From positions 13,936,366 through 14,000,365 of the forward strand of contig NC_071343.1 of assembly GCF_027744825.2 (NCBI RefSeq): DNA of 64,000 bases, given 5' to 3'. Of the stretch, positions 36,540-50,824 are shown one piece after another. Under the pieces are notes generated by a model. That model did not search any database and was not told where the DNA came from. It saw only the letters and a program-made list of their open reading frames with translations. The DNA is from Synchiropus splendidus (Eukaryota; Chordata; Actinopteri; Syngnathiformes; Callionymidae). Both the position numbers and the translations under genes were made by a program. Within the stretch, counting starts at the first letter, position 1, and every line of letters starts with the position of its first letter.

Positions 36540-36992
36540 TACGGAAGAGGATTAGGGCCAGTGAAGAAATAAATAATAATAGGCTGAATTCTGACTTTAA
36601 TCTCCCCATAATTCATTGCTAAGCGACACAAAGTGAAAATTCTGACATTAAAGTCAGAATTCTCAATTCTGAGATTAAAGTCAGAATTCTGAGATTTAAG
36701 TCAGAATTCTGAGATTAATGTCAGAATTTTGACTTTAATGTCAGAATTTTGACTTTGAAGAATTCAGTCAGAATTCTGAGAAAAAAGTTAAAGTGAGAAT
36801 TCTGAGATTAAAGTCAGAATTCTAAGATTTAAGTCAGAATTCTGAGATTAAAGTCAGAATTCTAAGATTTAAGTCAGAATTCTTAATTCTGAGATTAAAG
36901 TCAGAATTCTGAGATTTAAGTCAGAATTCTGAGACTAAAGTCAGAATTTTGCCAATTTTTTTTTTCTTCACTGGCCCTAATCCTCTTCCGTA
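36540..36992. mobile_element. Complete TIR element filled with AGTCAGAATTCTGA tandem repeats
   Basis: Left end TACGGAAGAGGATTAGGGCC and right end its exact inverse (GGCCCTAATCCTCTTCCGTA); terminal inverted repeats extend over about 28 bp (through CAGTGAAGAAA). Flanked by direct repeat GCCGAG (or AGCCGAG), a target-site duplication of 6-7 bp. The inside is some 18 imperfect units on both strands of AGTCAGAATTCTGA, with no coding capacity. Confidence 0.85.
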
Positions 36993-39900
36993 GCCGAGGA
37001 CTCCAAAATCTCGGCGGTAACAAAGATGCGCAGAATATCCTGGATAGCAGCCCAAACATCACTCTCCACGCAGTCACGTGGCTTATGTTGGTGTGTTTAT
37101 GGCATTCAAAGGCTTGGAAGTTTGAATAAATAAAACCTGAATCAAAACATATATGTTAGCTAACCTCACTTGCGTTAGCTAAGCTAACAGCAAAGCTCAT
37201 CTCTCTTCACTCAACTGAGATAATTTTGCGTTTATTGAATGGTTTCTTGAGTTCATGACATGTTTTCTTCAAATCCTATCTGCCACATGTGTGAAGTGCC
37301 GGGACACTCGCACGTTTCCTATCTCACACTGTTTTAGAAGTTGCATCAATCAAAGGCATAACCACCTCTACTCGTTCATTTTTGGTTTACCTCATAGTTC
37401 ACTTTCTATGGATCAATTTCTCTATCGATCCTTAGGATGCAGGTCCAGTTTGTCCCGCTACGATCCATTGACATTTCCTCTCTCCTCTCTCTCTCTGTCG
37501 ACTGTAAACATGGCGACTGCAGTCCACAATGCATTGTCAAGCTAAGATGATTTGCTCTCCTGAATGGTGCCAAAGTCACAGGTGCTTCGTACTGAGCTCG
37601 CCAGTTGCTGCTTCAAGCGCTACATAAGGAGTTGGCTGCCTTTTACTTTAGCAATGATGTCACACAACTGCCCCTAAATATGGGCTCCTTTGATGCTGCT
37701 CATGGACAATTCTCTGATTCTATTCATAGCTCCAAAGTAAAGTAGCGCTTGTTAACTCTCCACTCGCTGTGATTTGCTCTGTTGTGCCAAAAAAGAAGCT
37801 GCTTCCCACCTGGGTCTAATCTAATCAATGTGAATGACAAGGAGAGAAAAAGCCTGAAAGTGAGCACCAGCTAAGGGACTTTACCGAAAGCCCAGCACTG
37901 TCACTCCGATGACATGATCACGGCACACCGAATGACAACAAAATTACGGCCTCACAAGGATATGGGGGGCATGGTGCGCTCCTCCAGTCAGGTGAAATTG
38001 CTTTTCCCGACTATGAAATGGCTTGTCTCTTGTCGGATGGGTAAACATTTCCTTGTCAGGCCAGTAATAAGGAATGAGGCTGGGTGGGCTCAAACTAAGA
38101 GGATGGAGCCAAGGTTATTTGGGATTCATGACAGGTAGTGGCTTATATTACAGTGGCCCTGAAAATTTAATGGAGATGCATTTAAGATGGCCCTTAAGTT
38201 ATTTATATGTTGTTTGCCAGACGTCACATCGCAATTTCCATCAATAAATCAAAGTGAAGTGTTTGCCTCCGTTTCCTCCTCCAGCCCTTTGGTCACCAGT
38301 CTCCTCTTTATTTACCCCGAGCTGCTAATTAACCTGTACGTCTAATCGGGAGCATCGCGCGTTACGCTAGCATAACTATAGCCCCCTGTGGTTTGGCTTC
38401 CACCGGTGATGCGCTCTGTCAAAGGGAATCAGGATGCTAGGTGACAGAGAGGACAGCTGGAGGCCTGCGGAGGGGAGGAGTGGACAGTTGTGGCTTTTAA
38501 ACCCTCATTAGTCGTCCTCCCTGGACACACCGAGGCACGCGTCCACGCAGAGGAGCGCTCCTGCACCTGCTCATTATTCATGATCTTTAAGGTTGGCCCA
38601 GCTTGACCAGACCCAACCATGACTCCTCACCGCAACGCTGGCAGTAAATTAACCTCAGCCAGGTGAGCAGCTTTGCATGGCGGCTGAACCTATCTGGCTG
38701 TGTTTGCGCCTTTCTATGGAGATCACTCTATCCAGAATGGCGCCGGCTCATTTCCGACAGGACACGCTCATGCGCTAGTTCAAATAGAAACCATGTTTCA
38801 TAAAAGAAGTGTGGACCTGATCAAAAGACAGAGACAGAGGGGACGAAAAAACAAAGGACTATCACTGTTGTGGCTTGTCTCACTGATACAATAGAGAATA
38901 ACAGCATTAACAACCAGAATTACAGAAGTATTAAAGTGGATTTTTAGGAGGGATAAAGGTAATAAAAACAGGTGAAAGTAGAAACAAATAAGATAATATA
39001 TTGTACATTAAAAAAAAAAAACAGACTAAATGGAGAATAAAGCAAAACAGTCTATGGTGGGAGAACTTTCAAAATGAAAACAGGGGAAGTAGGAAGTCAC
39101 ACAATTCGATTGCACCAGACCCCAGATCCCCCTGGATTGTCTTTATCGCTCCCACACTGTGGAATTATTTTATATAGCAGCAGCAGACATGCTAACAGAC
39201 AGAGAAATAAAATGAAATCAAAAATAAAATAAGAAACAGAAACAGACCACAACAGAAAAGATGCTTGGCGCCACCTGAGTCATAACACATCCCATTCACG
39301 CCAAAGGGCCTTGGGAAATGGGCCCTTCTGGTTGTTCTATGTTATGTGACCTGCCCAGTTTATATTCTCGTATATTCCTATTTGTTTGTACTGTTCAATG
39401 ATCTTGATGTTCGGTGACAAAGTTGGTGATGGCAGCCTTTTATGACCTGCGCGTTGTTCCGGACACTTACAAAGGCTGAATCATCCAAAAACTTCAGCCA
39501 AAGTTGCACTGGAATCCAAAGTTAGCGCGTGTGAAAGTGAATTTTAAAAGCACTCATTTAGTTAGCATTGCAGCAGACTACGCAATGAAGAGATACTTCC
39601 CTTGACCATGCGAATCGTGTAAAACTTTTGACTCCAAAACGGCATGGTGCCATGGAGTTCACGTTAATGGCAAATGTCAGTAGAAGAGGGGGAATGTAAA
39701 CAGAATATTTCCATAAATTATTTGAAAATTGATTTTTAAAAATTAATTTAATACAATCATAGCAAAAGATTTCTTATTTTAGCAATGACAAAAAATATAA
39801 CAAGGAAACACTCAGCATTAACATGAAACATCTTGTTTGTTTTTCGTTTCATAAAAAATAAATTAAAAATATGCACGCAAAAAAAAAAGGCATGCAGAGA

Positions 39901-41085
39901 GAAAAAAAACTAAAAAATGCAAAGAGCTGAATTAATATCAACAGCCTCAAAATACATTTACAGGAAACTGAATAAACTGTTGCAAAACAAAAGCAAACCA
40001 TGACGTTCTTCTGAAGGGAGATTGTCACAGAGTGAAGGAAAGCTAGCCAAGCACAAGCAGCGGTGGAATTGCGGTGCAACGATGGAGCTCATTTTGCTTA
40101 TCAAATGGCGAGGATATGGAGTCAGAGATCAAGTTAGTTGCTGCGGTTAATGTCCCTTGGAAAAGTTCTTTTATCACCTCATACTGACCCGTTATCAACT
40201 GTTTGGTTTGCTGCTGGTCCTTTTAAAATTTAAAGAGCCTGTATGACCCGAGCCGTGCGGCTGGGCTGTGACCATTTTGTTATTTCTGCTGCGGTGCACC
40301 GTCAGACGTCTGCGGGTGATGAACGCAGCCACTGTCCCCAGTAAGCCCACGGCATGAAAAATTCACAGCGACTCCACTTTTCAAACCATTTCTGATGAAA
40401 AGCTCGCAGGAATGAAACTGACTTATGCCAAATGAATATCATTGGATTGCTGTGATTGTGAAGCTTGATGTTTGTGCCGATTGAAATTATTTATAAAACA
40501 TCACTTCCATTTTAAGAGTAGCCATGCCATGGTGTGTGTGTGCTTTTGCCCCTCGGAGAATACTCTTTTTTTCTGAGCACGATCCACTCGACTGGGAGAG
40601 CTAGGAACTTGTATCTGTGCAGACTTGATGTGATGTGTGAACCCACAAACAGAACAGGGGCACGATTCACACTCAAGCACAGCTCAGATGACTACAGTCA
40701 AAGCAGCATTAACGCACAAAGCACTGATTATTTGAAAACTCCTCCATTTGTTTTTTGGCATTATTTATTTGGCAACACTCTAGTAGTGTCAGAAGGTACT
40801 GTCAGAAAAATGACAACACAAAAATCCTAAATTAAGAAGCGAAGTCGTGACTCCTCGCCACAGGTGGGATCACTCATACATTCGCACTTGTCGCGGCAGG
40901 ATCTCTTGTCACGTGACGTTCTTTCACCGTTGTGCAAATTGAGCGTGAGAAAGACTTTTAAATACGACATGTCGGGAGAGGACTTACTCGCTGAGAAAAT
41001 CCTCTCCACTGTATATCCGCTGAAAAGGAAGTCATATTCCGCTTCTGTCCACAAAGGTTCCACCACTACTGGTTAGCGGTGTAAG

Positions 41086-41366
41086 AAAAATATCGATCGG
41101 TTCCGACCAACCGGTCGTAAGTCAGATTGGACGTAAGTGGAATGCCATTCAAAATAGCCGACGCGAGGGCTATAGGTGCTACTGTAGTGGTACATTGCGA
41201 GAGATGCTGGGATACTGTGCTGCTGTGACTGTCGTACGTGCTGCTGGGCGGCTACGTGCTGCGGTGCCAGACATTGAATTGAATAAAATAGGCATCTGCT
41301 GGCCATGGTCGTAAGTACGGATGGACGTAAGTTGAGCAGGTCGTAAGTCGGATGTTATTATATTGT
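41086..41366. mobile_element. Dispersed TA-flanked miniature element, copy 2
   Basis: Same core as the copies at 15.9 and 50.8 kb: TTCCGACCAACCGGTCGTAA, GGAATGCCATTCAAAA and CATCTGCTGGCCATGG, ending AGGTCGTAAGTCGGATGTTA. The left terminus is degraded. Confidence 0.85.
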
Positions 41367-42882
41367 AAATCCCTGCTGCATGGATCATTGAACAGCACAC
41401 GGTTCTGATGATTGAGGTCCAAAATTGTCTAGTTTTTGTGTAAATTGTTGCAATCAAAGTTCCACCAGAGAAGGCCCGAATAGCTCTGTAACTCAGACAA
41501 AATTTGTAAGAAGCGACCCACCTAAAAATACCGCGTATATCGTCCCGTTCTTATCGGTTACAGCGCAGATGTATGCCGCATTAAAATCATGTCACATTTA
41601 TTTTTCTCCTCGACTTGGATTCCTCTTCCCAGTAGATTTGAGAGCTGATCATTAACCTTTCCTTTAGTTTCTTCCCTCGCCTGGTCACATTTCCTCTCTA
41701 TTTGGTTCCTGGCCCCATATGCCACTTTCCTATTTCCTGCCTGCAGACAGCAGGGAGTAGCTCTATTATCACCTTCCTAGAGCTGTCTTTGAATGTGAGA
41801 GGCAATTCCATTTCACTCAGCTACGGGGCCAAGGAGGAGGAGGAGGACGAGGAGGAGGAGGAAAAACACACCATAGAACGTACAGAATTGGTTTAGGGCT
41901 GGTTATTTCTTGGAAATCTATAAATCCTCTTTTATCCAGCAGGTAAATTGCAGGAAAGGTTAAGTGCAGCGTATCATGTCCACTTGTTGTACAAACACTG
42001 TTTGGAAGTAAAGCTTTGAAATATCAACGCGCTAAAGCGGCTATATTATCTGAACAGACATGAAGTCGCTCGTCGTTTTGTTTCGCTCCACGCTGTTATT
42101 TTTGGGCTCGGCAAAGCCTTTTATCCGCGTTCGTTTGGAACGGTCGGGCTCTTGACAATATTGCTGGTGGATAAATTAAACATGAGTTACACGGAGTGAT
42201 AATCTGTGGGCCTCCATTTTCACACTGCATTCCCAATGAGCTGCGTGTTGGCCTGGTGTTGTTGCCTGTGATTTTAATGAAGATTATTCTGGTAACACGA
42301 CAGTCGCCTGTTAGCTCCTGCTCTCCCTCAAATATTGTATTTTCCTTCAAGCATCCGCGGCATCTGTTTTTGTGGGCCCATCACATGTATCACAGGGACC
42401 GTTACACCAGACAGTTTGTGCTGTTCTGCATCTACAGATTCATGCCTTCAACGTCACCCAAATCTGGATTATGGGGTGATATGCTAAACGTCCATGCAAA
42501 CCTGTGCTAACTGTATTAAGGCAGCATTTAGCGCTTGCCATTTGGAACATGCAATGTTGCGGTTTCTGGAAGGAGAGAAAGCAAAATGAAAATATTCATC
42601 TCCCACGACATAATACATAATAATGTGTCTGCTAATATAAAGTTGTGTCTTTATTTCAACAGTATCCGGCTGCGCACAAGCATTTTCAGACCCCGGAAGC
42701 CTCAGAAGTGGGATGCAGTTTGCATTTGAAGGCTCAGATCAACGCATCATAATGTTAAACGTGGCTTCTTTTCAGATCAGCTCAGACCGCTTGATATGAT
42801 TTAACAAATGAGGGTGGAGGTGGGGAGCGTTGGTAGCAAACGCCATGAAAATGCTAATAATGTCATCTAATGTGCCATCTAC

Positions 42883-43040
42883 AGGGGTTGGACAAAATGA
42901 TGGAAACACCTTAAAGCTTTTTTAGCTTCCTTAGTTTCCTTAACTATCAACACTGACTGATTTGCTTTTGAGTTAACTCATTTTAAGAGCGATTCATTGA
43001 GGTTAAAAATTGTAATCTATTAAAAACTAATTACTCTAGT
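42883..43040. mobile_element. Fragment of a Tc1/mariner-like element (one terminus)
   Basis: ACAGGGGTTGGACAAAATGA followed by TGGAAACACCTTA is a widespread Tc1/mariner-type terminus; about 150 bp of subterminal sequence follows and no transposase or second terminus is seen. Confidence 0.55.
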
Positions 43041-44546
43041 TAACCTAGTTAATGTGCACTGTTATTTCATGTTTGATCTCCACAGAAATCACTCCTTTTA
43101 TTGTGTCTCTCAGGGGTTTACTGCAGCGCCGTGCATGACACACAGCTTGATTTATACACCCAGTCACTCAATAGATCCTGAGCAACAGCTCCTTTGCACA
43201 CGTTCAACCAAGCAAACACCAGAGCAGTTCCTCACTCAGAGCGCTGCAGAAGAGAGCGGCTGTGACCTCCTGATGCTGAGCAAGTGTGTGGGAGGTGATT
43301 ACATCAAACTGTTATTTCCGTTTCTGATCACACAGAGACAAACTGTTTTCAAAACTTCAAATTCAGGTAGCAATGACTGCCATATCCAACATGAACGAGT
43401 CCTCAATGATTCAAGAACCCAGAACGTTGCAGACCATATCTATCATTGAACAGTCTAGAAGGGTCTACGCAAAGGAGACATGTTTTTCAAGAGTCTAACC
43501 GCTGTGGTTTGAGTCAAAATACATAGACTCCACCCCTTCACCACAACGTTTTTTTTGGCGTTCATGACCACTGCTTGCTAGATACAGCCAGCAGGGGCCT
43601 TGTTGTGTTAATGGATCATGTGATCAGCATACCATGCTTGTCAACTGTTTTTGGAAGCTCTTTATATCACCATCCATTTGGAGCAAACTGTTGAAGGCTC
43701 TTGTTCTCTCTTGTTTCAGAAAAAATGGGTCCGAATTGAGTTGGATACTCGTGATTCATCTGTGTTCATCATCATCAGAGTTGAATCGTGAACATAGCAT
43801 CACATTATATCTTCACCTCACTTTGTGCTTCACTGGATCTGCACTACGTCTGTAGGACAGCCCTGCTTCACTCATCCCACTTCTGACACCGTCTGTCACA
43901 GTGACACACTGACACATCCTGACCTTCTGTGGAAGGGAACCGGCTCAGACCTGGTTTCAGTCACAATTATATAAGTAGAATGTGGAAGTACATTTAGTAC
44001 AAGGACCTATCTGTCAAGCTTCACATCACCCAGTGGCCTGTTCATCAACCAGAGTGCTGCTAAAGGTCAGGGAGGGAGATTCTCACTGAGAGGCAAAGCA
44101 CATTGTCACACAAAGAATGGAGGGCCTTCCTGTTGCGGTCTCAGCACCCGGTTTACTGTCCCACCTGCAGGATTCTAATACAGTATCAGGATCTGCCAGC
44201 GACAGGGAAGCTCCTGACATTGGAAATGAGCCGTCCCATGCTGAATATATGAGTTCAGCTTTAAACAGAAACTACATTATCATGCAGAAAACCTATATTT
44301 TTGAGGCTAACAAACATCAACTGGGTGCAATATCACTGCTGAGAGCGTGATGGTGTTTTACATTAGACGTTTCATTAGAGGGGAGAGCATTTGCTTCTCA
44401 CATTTTCACCATTCTGTCACACTCTGATAGCAAGTGTGTGTGCGTGTGTGTGTGGCTGGTTTCTCTGCCACCCTCCACGCCTGTCATCCACCTCAAAGAT
44501 GGAATCCATTTTGAAACTATTTACACTGGGCTTGTGCTGCAATTGA

Positions 44547-44584
44547 GCATCCATTTATATATATATATATATATGGTCCACATT

Positions 44585-44623
<39 letters not shown>

Positions 44624-44655
44624 TCATTATTATATATATATATATGGTCCACATT
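44547..44655. repeat. TA microsatellite interrupted by repeated ATGGTCCACATTTA
   Basis: Three TA runs separated by ATGGTCCACATTTA or ATGGTCATTAT, a small compound tandem repeat. Confidence 0.85.
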
Positions 44656-47600
44656 TAGCGGTGAAAAGGACGACAGTGCCACTCATCGCTTCGAGCTTTT
44701 AAATTGTCTGCTTGCCTTTGAGGTGTATCGCAGCATCTGACATAAAACCCTAACAGATTCTCTCGCTTTCATCTGTGTTTAAGCGGCCTAGGCATTAGCC
44801 CAAATAAGCTGAAGGTGGGTGCCTCATCCTTGTGCTGTGACCAGACCTCGGATGAGAGGAAGATGGACTGCAGCAGTGCCTCTCTACTGAGCTGTCTTCC
44901 TGATCCACCATGGCCTGTCGTGTTCCAAATCAAGAAATAAATTGAAATAAATCCAATATAAAAACAGTGAGCATTTTTGAGACTCACCTTCGTGACCCAA
45001 CCTCTAGGACTGATGCTGTAGGGGACCCTGAAGGCATCTGCTCCTACTTTGACATGATTGTTGATCAAAGGAGCACTACCGTTTCCACGCACTCTCTGCA
45101 CAAACACCGTGTTCAACAGTTGGACTCGACAACACAAAGCAACATCAGGCGGCAGCTTCTCCCTGAAGCTGACAGCGCTATCATTCGACGATGCCGCGAT
45201 AACACTTAAATGCAGGGGTGACGCGACAGTGTCTTCAGAGCCAGATGGATCGATACTGAGCCGGGCTTGTCAGGATCTGAGCCGTGGTCTGGCACCGTGT
45301 CTGCTACGCTTTTAATGAGCAGATTTGCTTCCTGTCTTGCTTTGAAATATTGATACGTTTAATTTCATAAACAATGGTGGAACAGAATCAACACCTTAGT
45401 CTGCTCTTTTTCATCCCTTCTTTCCAGGCTCAAACAAAGGGTCAATTCAAACATGAAATCCTAGTTTGCTGTTAGCAACGTGTTTACAGACATCGCTGCG
45501 GGGTGTGTGTGTGTGTGCTGCGAATCTAGTGAACCAATGAGGTTCGAGAATGTGTTATGAGAGAGGAGTGGAGAGGATGATCAAGAAAAGTTATGATGGA
45601 GGAGGCTGACTTACTGTTGGAGTCCACTGGCAGGCAAGAGTTGCTTAAACTGATGACCGGGTTTAACAGAATTTTTTCCTCTTAATAATTCATTGCTTGA
45701 AATATTAATAATAATAGTAGGAGCAAGAGTGTTATACCATTTTTGTTGACTTTGATACATGATTTTAAAGCAATAACAGCATTTAAAAAAACAAAAAAAC
45801 ACCAATAAAATAAAAACGTTGAATAATTGTAAATGATTATTGGCATGAATGTGTGACCTCACGAGGACTGGACAAAGATCAGACCAGGCCAGATTTGACC
45901 CACGAGCCAAGCGTTGCTCGCCGTTAAGAATGTACAGATTTTTTTTTTATTCATGAATATAGTTGGAAACAAACAGTTGTGGTAGCTGGTGTGACATAAC
46001 ATACTATTATTTTGATACTGTTCCTTTAAATATTTATTTTTCTCCTAAATCATTTGAAATATGATAAGCTTATTTCTTTTTATTTGTTCTTGTTTTGATG
46101 TGCAGATGCGATGCCATACATTTTATTCCAAGGATTACTTATAATACTTTTTCCACAAATCTGTTACTGCATTGCTTTCTTCGGTGTTTGATACGTTTGC
46201 AGTAGTTGAACCCAAAATCATCAATGATCCATCAATTCACTGTCAAAAGACGATCAAAAAAAAAAGAGAGAAAGAAAAGCGGCCACTTCTTTCAAACATC
46301 TCCCCTTGAGACGGCCAAGAGTCCTGAGGATCATCAGACAAGCTCGGCAAGTTGCCTTGGTGACCGTCCAGGCAGCGCCGGCTGGCAGCGCCTCTATTTT
46401 TTCCCCTTCGCCTAATACACCTCAATAAAAAAAATATCTGTCTCTCAAATATTCAGCGCCGAAGCCTTTTGCTTGTGAGAGGTTGAGAGCTTAAATAATG
46501 CAGACAGACAGGGATCTCCCCGAGCTGGTCTGTGCAGGCCAAGATCCCGCTTGAGTAGCATCTATCACAGTGACATCACCATTCACACGAGGAGATATGA
46601 CACGACAGTTGTACACTACTCCTCTGCTGCAGCCAACTCCACACCAGGCAGTGGTGTTACTCACTTAAACCCATCTACCGGCCATCTGTTGATGCTAAAA
46701 CCAAGATCGGCCCGCAGCTCCTGAATCAAACGCTCTCCGTTTGCAGAGATTTCCGCCGCTCCTGCCTTGTGTTACCTTGTACATGTAGAAGCCACAGGGT
46801 AGAGGAAAACATGTAGATGCAGCAGAAAGAGCGTCGGGTCTCCAGCTCACAGATTGGGGCACGGGGAGCCATTTGCAGGTTGTTGTCGCAGGTATGACAT
46901 GGGAGAATTGTGTCGGCTATCCCCAGGTTGCCCGAGGTGTGAACAAAATATGCACCCAATTTGCTCGGTGCAGATGCGGACGGGGGAGAAAACTTTTCCC
47001 CGAGTATTGCTGATTGCCGCCTGCTGTTTTTCCATTTGCTTACATCTGATATTTGAAAACAGCAGTCGGAGGAAAACATCAAATGCAGACAATTAAACAC
47101 CCGTAGGGAGAAAAAGCTGTCCGACTTAAAGGATGAGGACAAAGAGAGTGTGAGCGCTGGCGCAGGAACCACTGATCTTGGGGGAATTGGCAGGACCAGC
47201 AGCAAGCTAGAGTATTGCTTGCATATGGCGTGCCACTTTCACAGCTTCCACAAAGAGAACACAAAAAAACGTGCTACATCGCACCAGCTACCACCAATCA
47301 ACAAGCCAGACACGCCGTGTCTGTTCCCACCTATATTCAGAAAAGGCCTGTAAATAATGCGTATCTTTAAAGAGCAGCCAGTTCAAGGCCTGGCTCGAGG
47401 GCCAAACTGGTCACACAAGGTTTTGTTGTGCCTATAATACACTTGTGCTGGAAATTATCAACACATTTTTACTAAGACTTTTAATGCTTTGTTGTATAAT
47501 TTCTGAATGAATCAAATTTAGTTTATCATTTATTTATTATGTTTCATTTTTATTGGCATCGGAGTCTTTTAAAATACATCAACTCAACAAGTCAACTATA

Positions 47601-50600
47601 AAAACAAACAGCCCTAATGAGGTTAGTGAGAAACTATGAAACAGCAAAATGTTTTGCAGAATCTGTTTTGATATTGAGACAGTTCTAATTATTTACTCGT
47701 ACATAATGCTTTCATTCATCCTGATATCGGTTGACTTCATGTTTCTTTAAAGTGGAAGTTTTTTTTTTAAATTATGATTCTATTATTGAGTAGCAGTACT
47801 TCTTTTACTCTATTTTTATGAAAAGTATTATTTTTTAAAAAGTCATATTTATGTACTCTCGAATCAATGCTAAAGTACAAGTCCCCTTTTGAGGAAGGAA
47901 GGAATTATAATGCCTTCTCATGAAATAGGTATCTTTGTTAGCTTTCCAAAAGGTTAAATATTTTTATTTACAATGATAAAGCGAAAGCCGTTAAACCACT
48001 TGTTTTTTTATGAATGTAGCTTAATGACAGGTTAGCTCATGCTAACAAGGCAGCGTGTAGCCCATAGCACAAATATAACTTGGGACTCGTTGACTCAGTT
48101 GTGTGGGACATAGTGCCGTGGTCATACCACCGTGTGGTTGCATTGGTGTGGCCCCAAGTTACTTCATAAATCTGGAATCAGGGGGGTCACCTTGTGTCCA
48201 ACAAGGACAGTCTCTAAACCTCTTTGTGGCACAAGTTAAACAGGACTTGTGGGACTCTCCCAGTTACCATTTACTTCTTTTTGTTTTTGACACTTTGTTT
48301 CAACTCATCGAAGATCTTTAACTTCTCTAGCATCAGTCGGTATTTCATATATTGTCCGATATGGCAGTATATGATTCTGTTATTAGGATTTTGCATTTTT
48401 TACAGTCCACGTGGACCTAGGAGCCGGAGCTCATGCCAGCTACCCGGCGCTGGATGCTCCGTTACACTTCCAGGCTGGTCAATGTTTTGCACCATTAAAT
48501 TGTGGTTTGATATGGCGTTGTGTCATGCTGCATCTGAGCAAAGACGGTAAATGAATCTGTCCTCCCACAACTCCTTGGAGGTGTCAGTCAGGGAAGCGGC
48601 CTGCCAGGACATCGTTCAGCTGGTTTCTCAGCGGCGAATTAATCATTGGTCCGTATGCAAGACCAGCCATCCAAATATGAAACACGTGGAGGCCGACACC
48701 AAGAGTTCTTTGATAAATCAACATGGCTGTTTGTTGACAAAGTGTTAGGACGAGACCTTTGTCGGCTCACACCTTGGCGGCCCTTTTCCATCATGATATA
48801 ATTAGACGGACCGCCGCACTTGAGTTCATTTTCTCCCATTTATTGCGTATTGCTAAACCGCCTGCTAATGGATTGTGAAAGCGCCATGTTACGGTGTGAG
48901 TTAAACTGGGCAACAACCAGCCGGCGTACACTCAGGTGCTTTTTCAATTAGGTGAAGGTGCCGGGCTTTTTTTCAGCGGCGAAACATGCTGGTAAGGAGG
49001 ATGGCCACCTTACACTTAGCCAAAGGTGTTTCTGAGGGTGGCATTCGCCGGCAGCGGTGACATACAGCCGCATCTAGCAGGACTCGGAGGATAACACATG
49101 GGGAGTCACAGTGATTCACTCGGGGGATTTTGATATTCACACCTGCGCTAGGTGTTGTTTGGGAGTCTGATAAGCCGGTGTGCTGCTGCAGGGACGACTT
49201 CATTTGAAGGTAGTGAGGAAGGAAGGAGCGTTTTCAAATGAAGGATTAGAAGAAGGACATTGTCGCGAAGCTCCCCCAGATATGGACGGGGAAAAATATT
49301 CTGGCGACAAGCATGCTAAACTGAGTAGGCCCTCTAAAGGTGCCCACCTCAACTGTGTCACTTGACAAGTCTGATGCAGAACTAGAAGACAGGAGCTAAT
49401 TTTAGCATTGTGTATCCTTCCCTGTGCACAAATAAATCCCAGACCATCTCGTTTGTGGATCAGAGTCTGGAAAACAAAGTGCACGCGAGCGGCCCCTCTC
49501 CTCCTCCTTCTCCTCCTCCTCCTCCTCTCCCCGCTCCGGTGATGTTCAGCGGCAGCCCCTCATCGGAGGTGTTAATTGGCAAATTTAGAGTGAGGCAAGA
49601 GCGCGTTCCCTGTCGTCCAGGCCGGCGAGGCGAGGCCATTCAACTGAGAATGGATTCTTTCATGGCGGCTTAACCTCTGAATTGCAAGTTGCGCTGAGAT
49701 CCCCTTGCTCGATCCCCCCCCCACGTGTCGACAAGAAAAACAACCTACGCAGGATCCTGATAGCCAGACTACCCGTCTTGCCATTCATTCAAATTGGCAG
49801 ACGACCGCCCCTCCTGAGCCGGCCTGCCCAGAGTCGGTCCGCACAAGTGGTGTGTTTTTAGAACAATGGCATCATCAAAACTGTTCGGCGTGTTGAAGAA
49901 CGGGGGAGCCTCCTCTGGGGGCGCCGGGTGCGATCTCACCACTGCCTCTGTCATCACTTGCTGTGACTGCCAACGCCGCGCTCCAGAAAGCCGGGCTCAC
50001 AGACCAGCCCGGAGACAAACACAATGGCGAGGGGCCGTTTGGAGACTTTACACAGGCGCCGACGGCTTCAACACATTTAATCGAACACAAAGTCGCTTCT
50101 GCACAGAGAGCGCGGCGAGCGCGGCGCACAGCGAGACAACTGTGAGGTGACACTCCCAGCTCACGTCGCCCTGAGAGTTGGCAGCCTCTCATGCCAACGG
50201 TGACCGGTGCAGACGCACTGGAATATGCTTCTCTGCTCGCCTGTTAATTATCTGAGCGACACTGATGTGAAGAGGCCACTGCCGCCAGGTGACCCCAGTC
50301 CTCCCGCTAGCTCCATGTTTAGTTTCTGCCTCGTTAAACCCGTGACCATCCTTTTTTTTCCTCTCACTTGGGTTTCATCGACTTGACAATGGCATGATCT
50401 CATAAACAATAACCAGCCTAGTCTGCTAATGAAGCCATGCCATTGTTCATATCAGAAACACATGAGGAACAAATACTTCACTGCAACAATTCACCGCTAC
50501 CTTGAATTGTATCAGAACATTCTTAGCGTATTCCTGAAGGTGGCTAGAGAGCGTAAGATTCTTCTGTAAAATAACGTAAAATAAAACTGATAATCGCCAG

Positions 50601-50824
50601 ATGGCAGATGCATTTACTGCAACGTCACTTTTCAAGTCACTGATTCGTAAATGTTAATGAACAAACGCAGATGACTGAAGGTGACCTTGAATCAGGAGCA
50701 TCTGTTCTTTTGACTCAATGGGGAGTGAGTGCGACTTTGTTTGACTTCAACAGAGTGATGCAAGATAACAGTAAATGAATTTAATTTTTTTTTAAACATG
50801 TTTGATGTCAGGTACAAAACAAAA

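Larger units (their letters stand above)
36993..50824. other. Gene-free interval between tbr1 and tank
   Basis: About 14 kb with the elements listed separately at 41.1, 42.9 and 44.5 kb. The short ORFs present (for example 43054-43449 and 46726-47205) show no family signature. No psmd14 exon was seen. Patches of higher GC near 38.3-38.7 and 49.4-50.3 kb are candidates for regulatory DNA. Confidence 0.5.

Noticed and set aside
36540..36992. CRISPR-like array
   Set aside because: Repeats are imperfect, in both orientations, without unique spacers, inside a TIR element in an animal genome.
43054..43449. 131-codon plus-strand ORF between tbr1 and tank
   Set aside because: Low-complexity composition, no recognisable motif, adjoins a Tc1-like fragment; probably chance.
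46726..47205. 159-codon minus-strand ORF
   Set aside because: No motif, no splice-supported partner exons and no resemblance to PSMD14.
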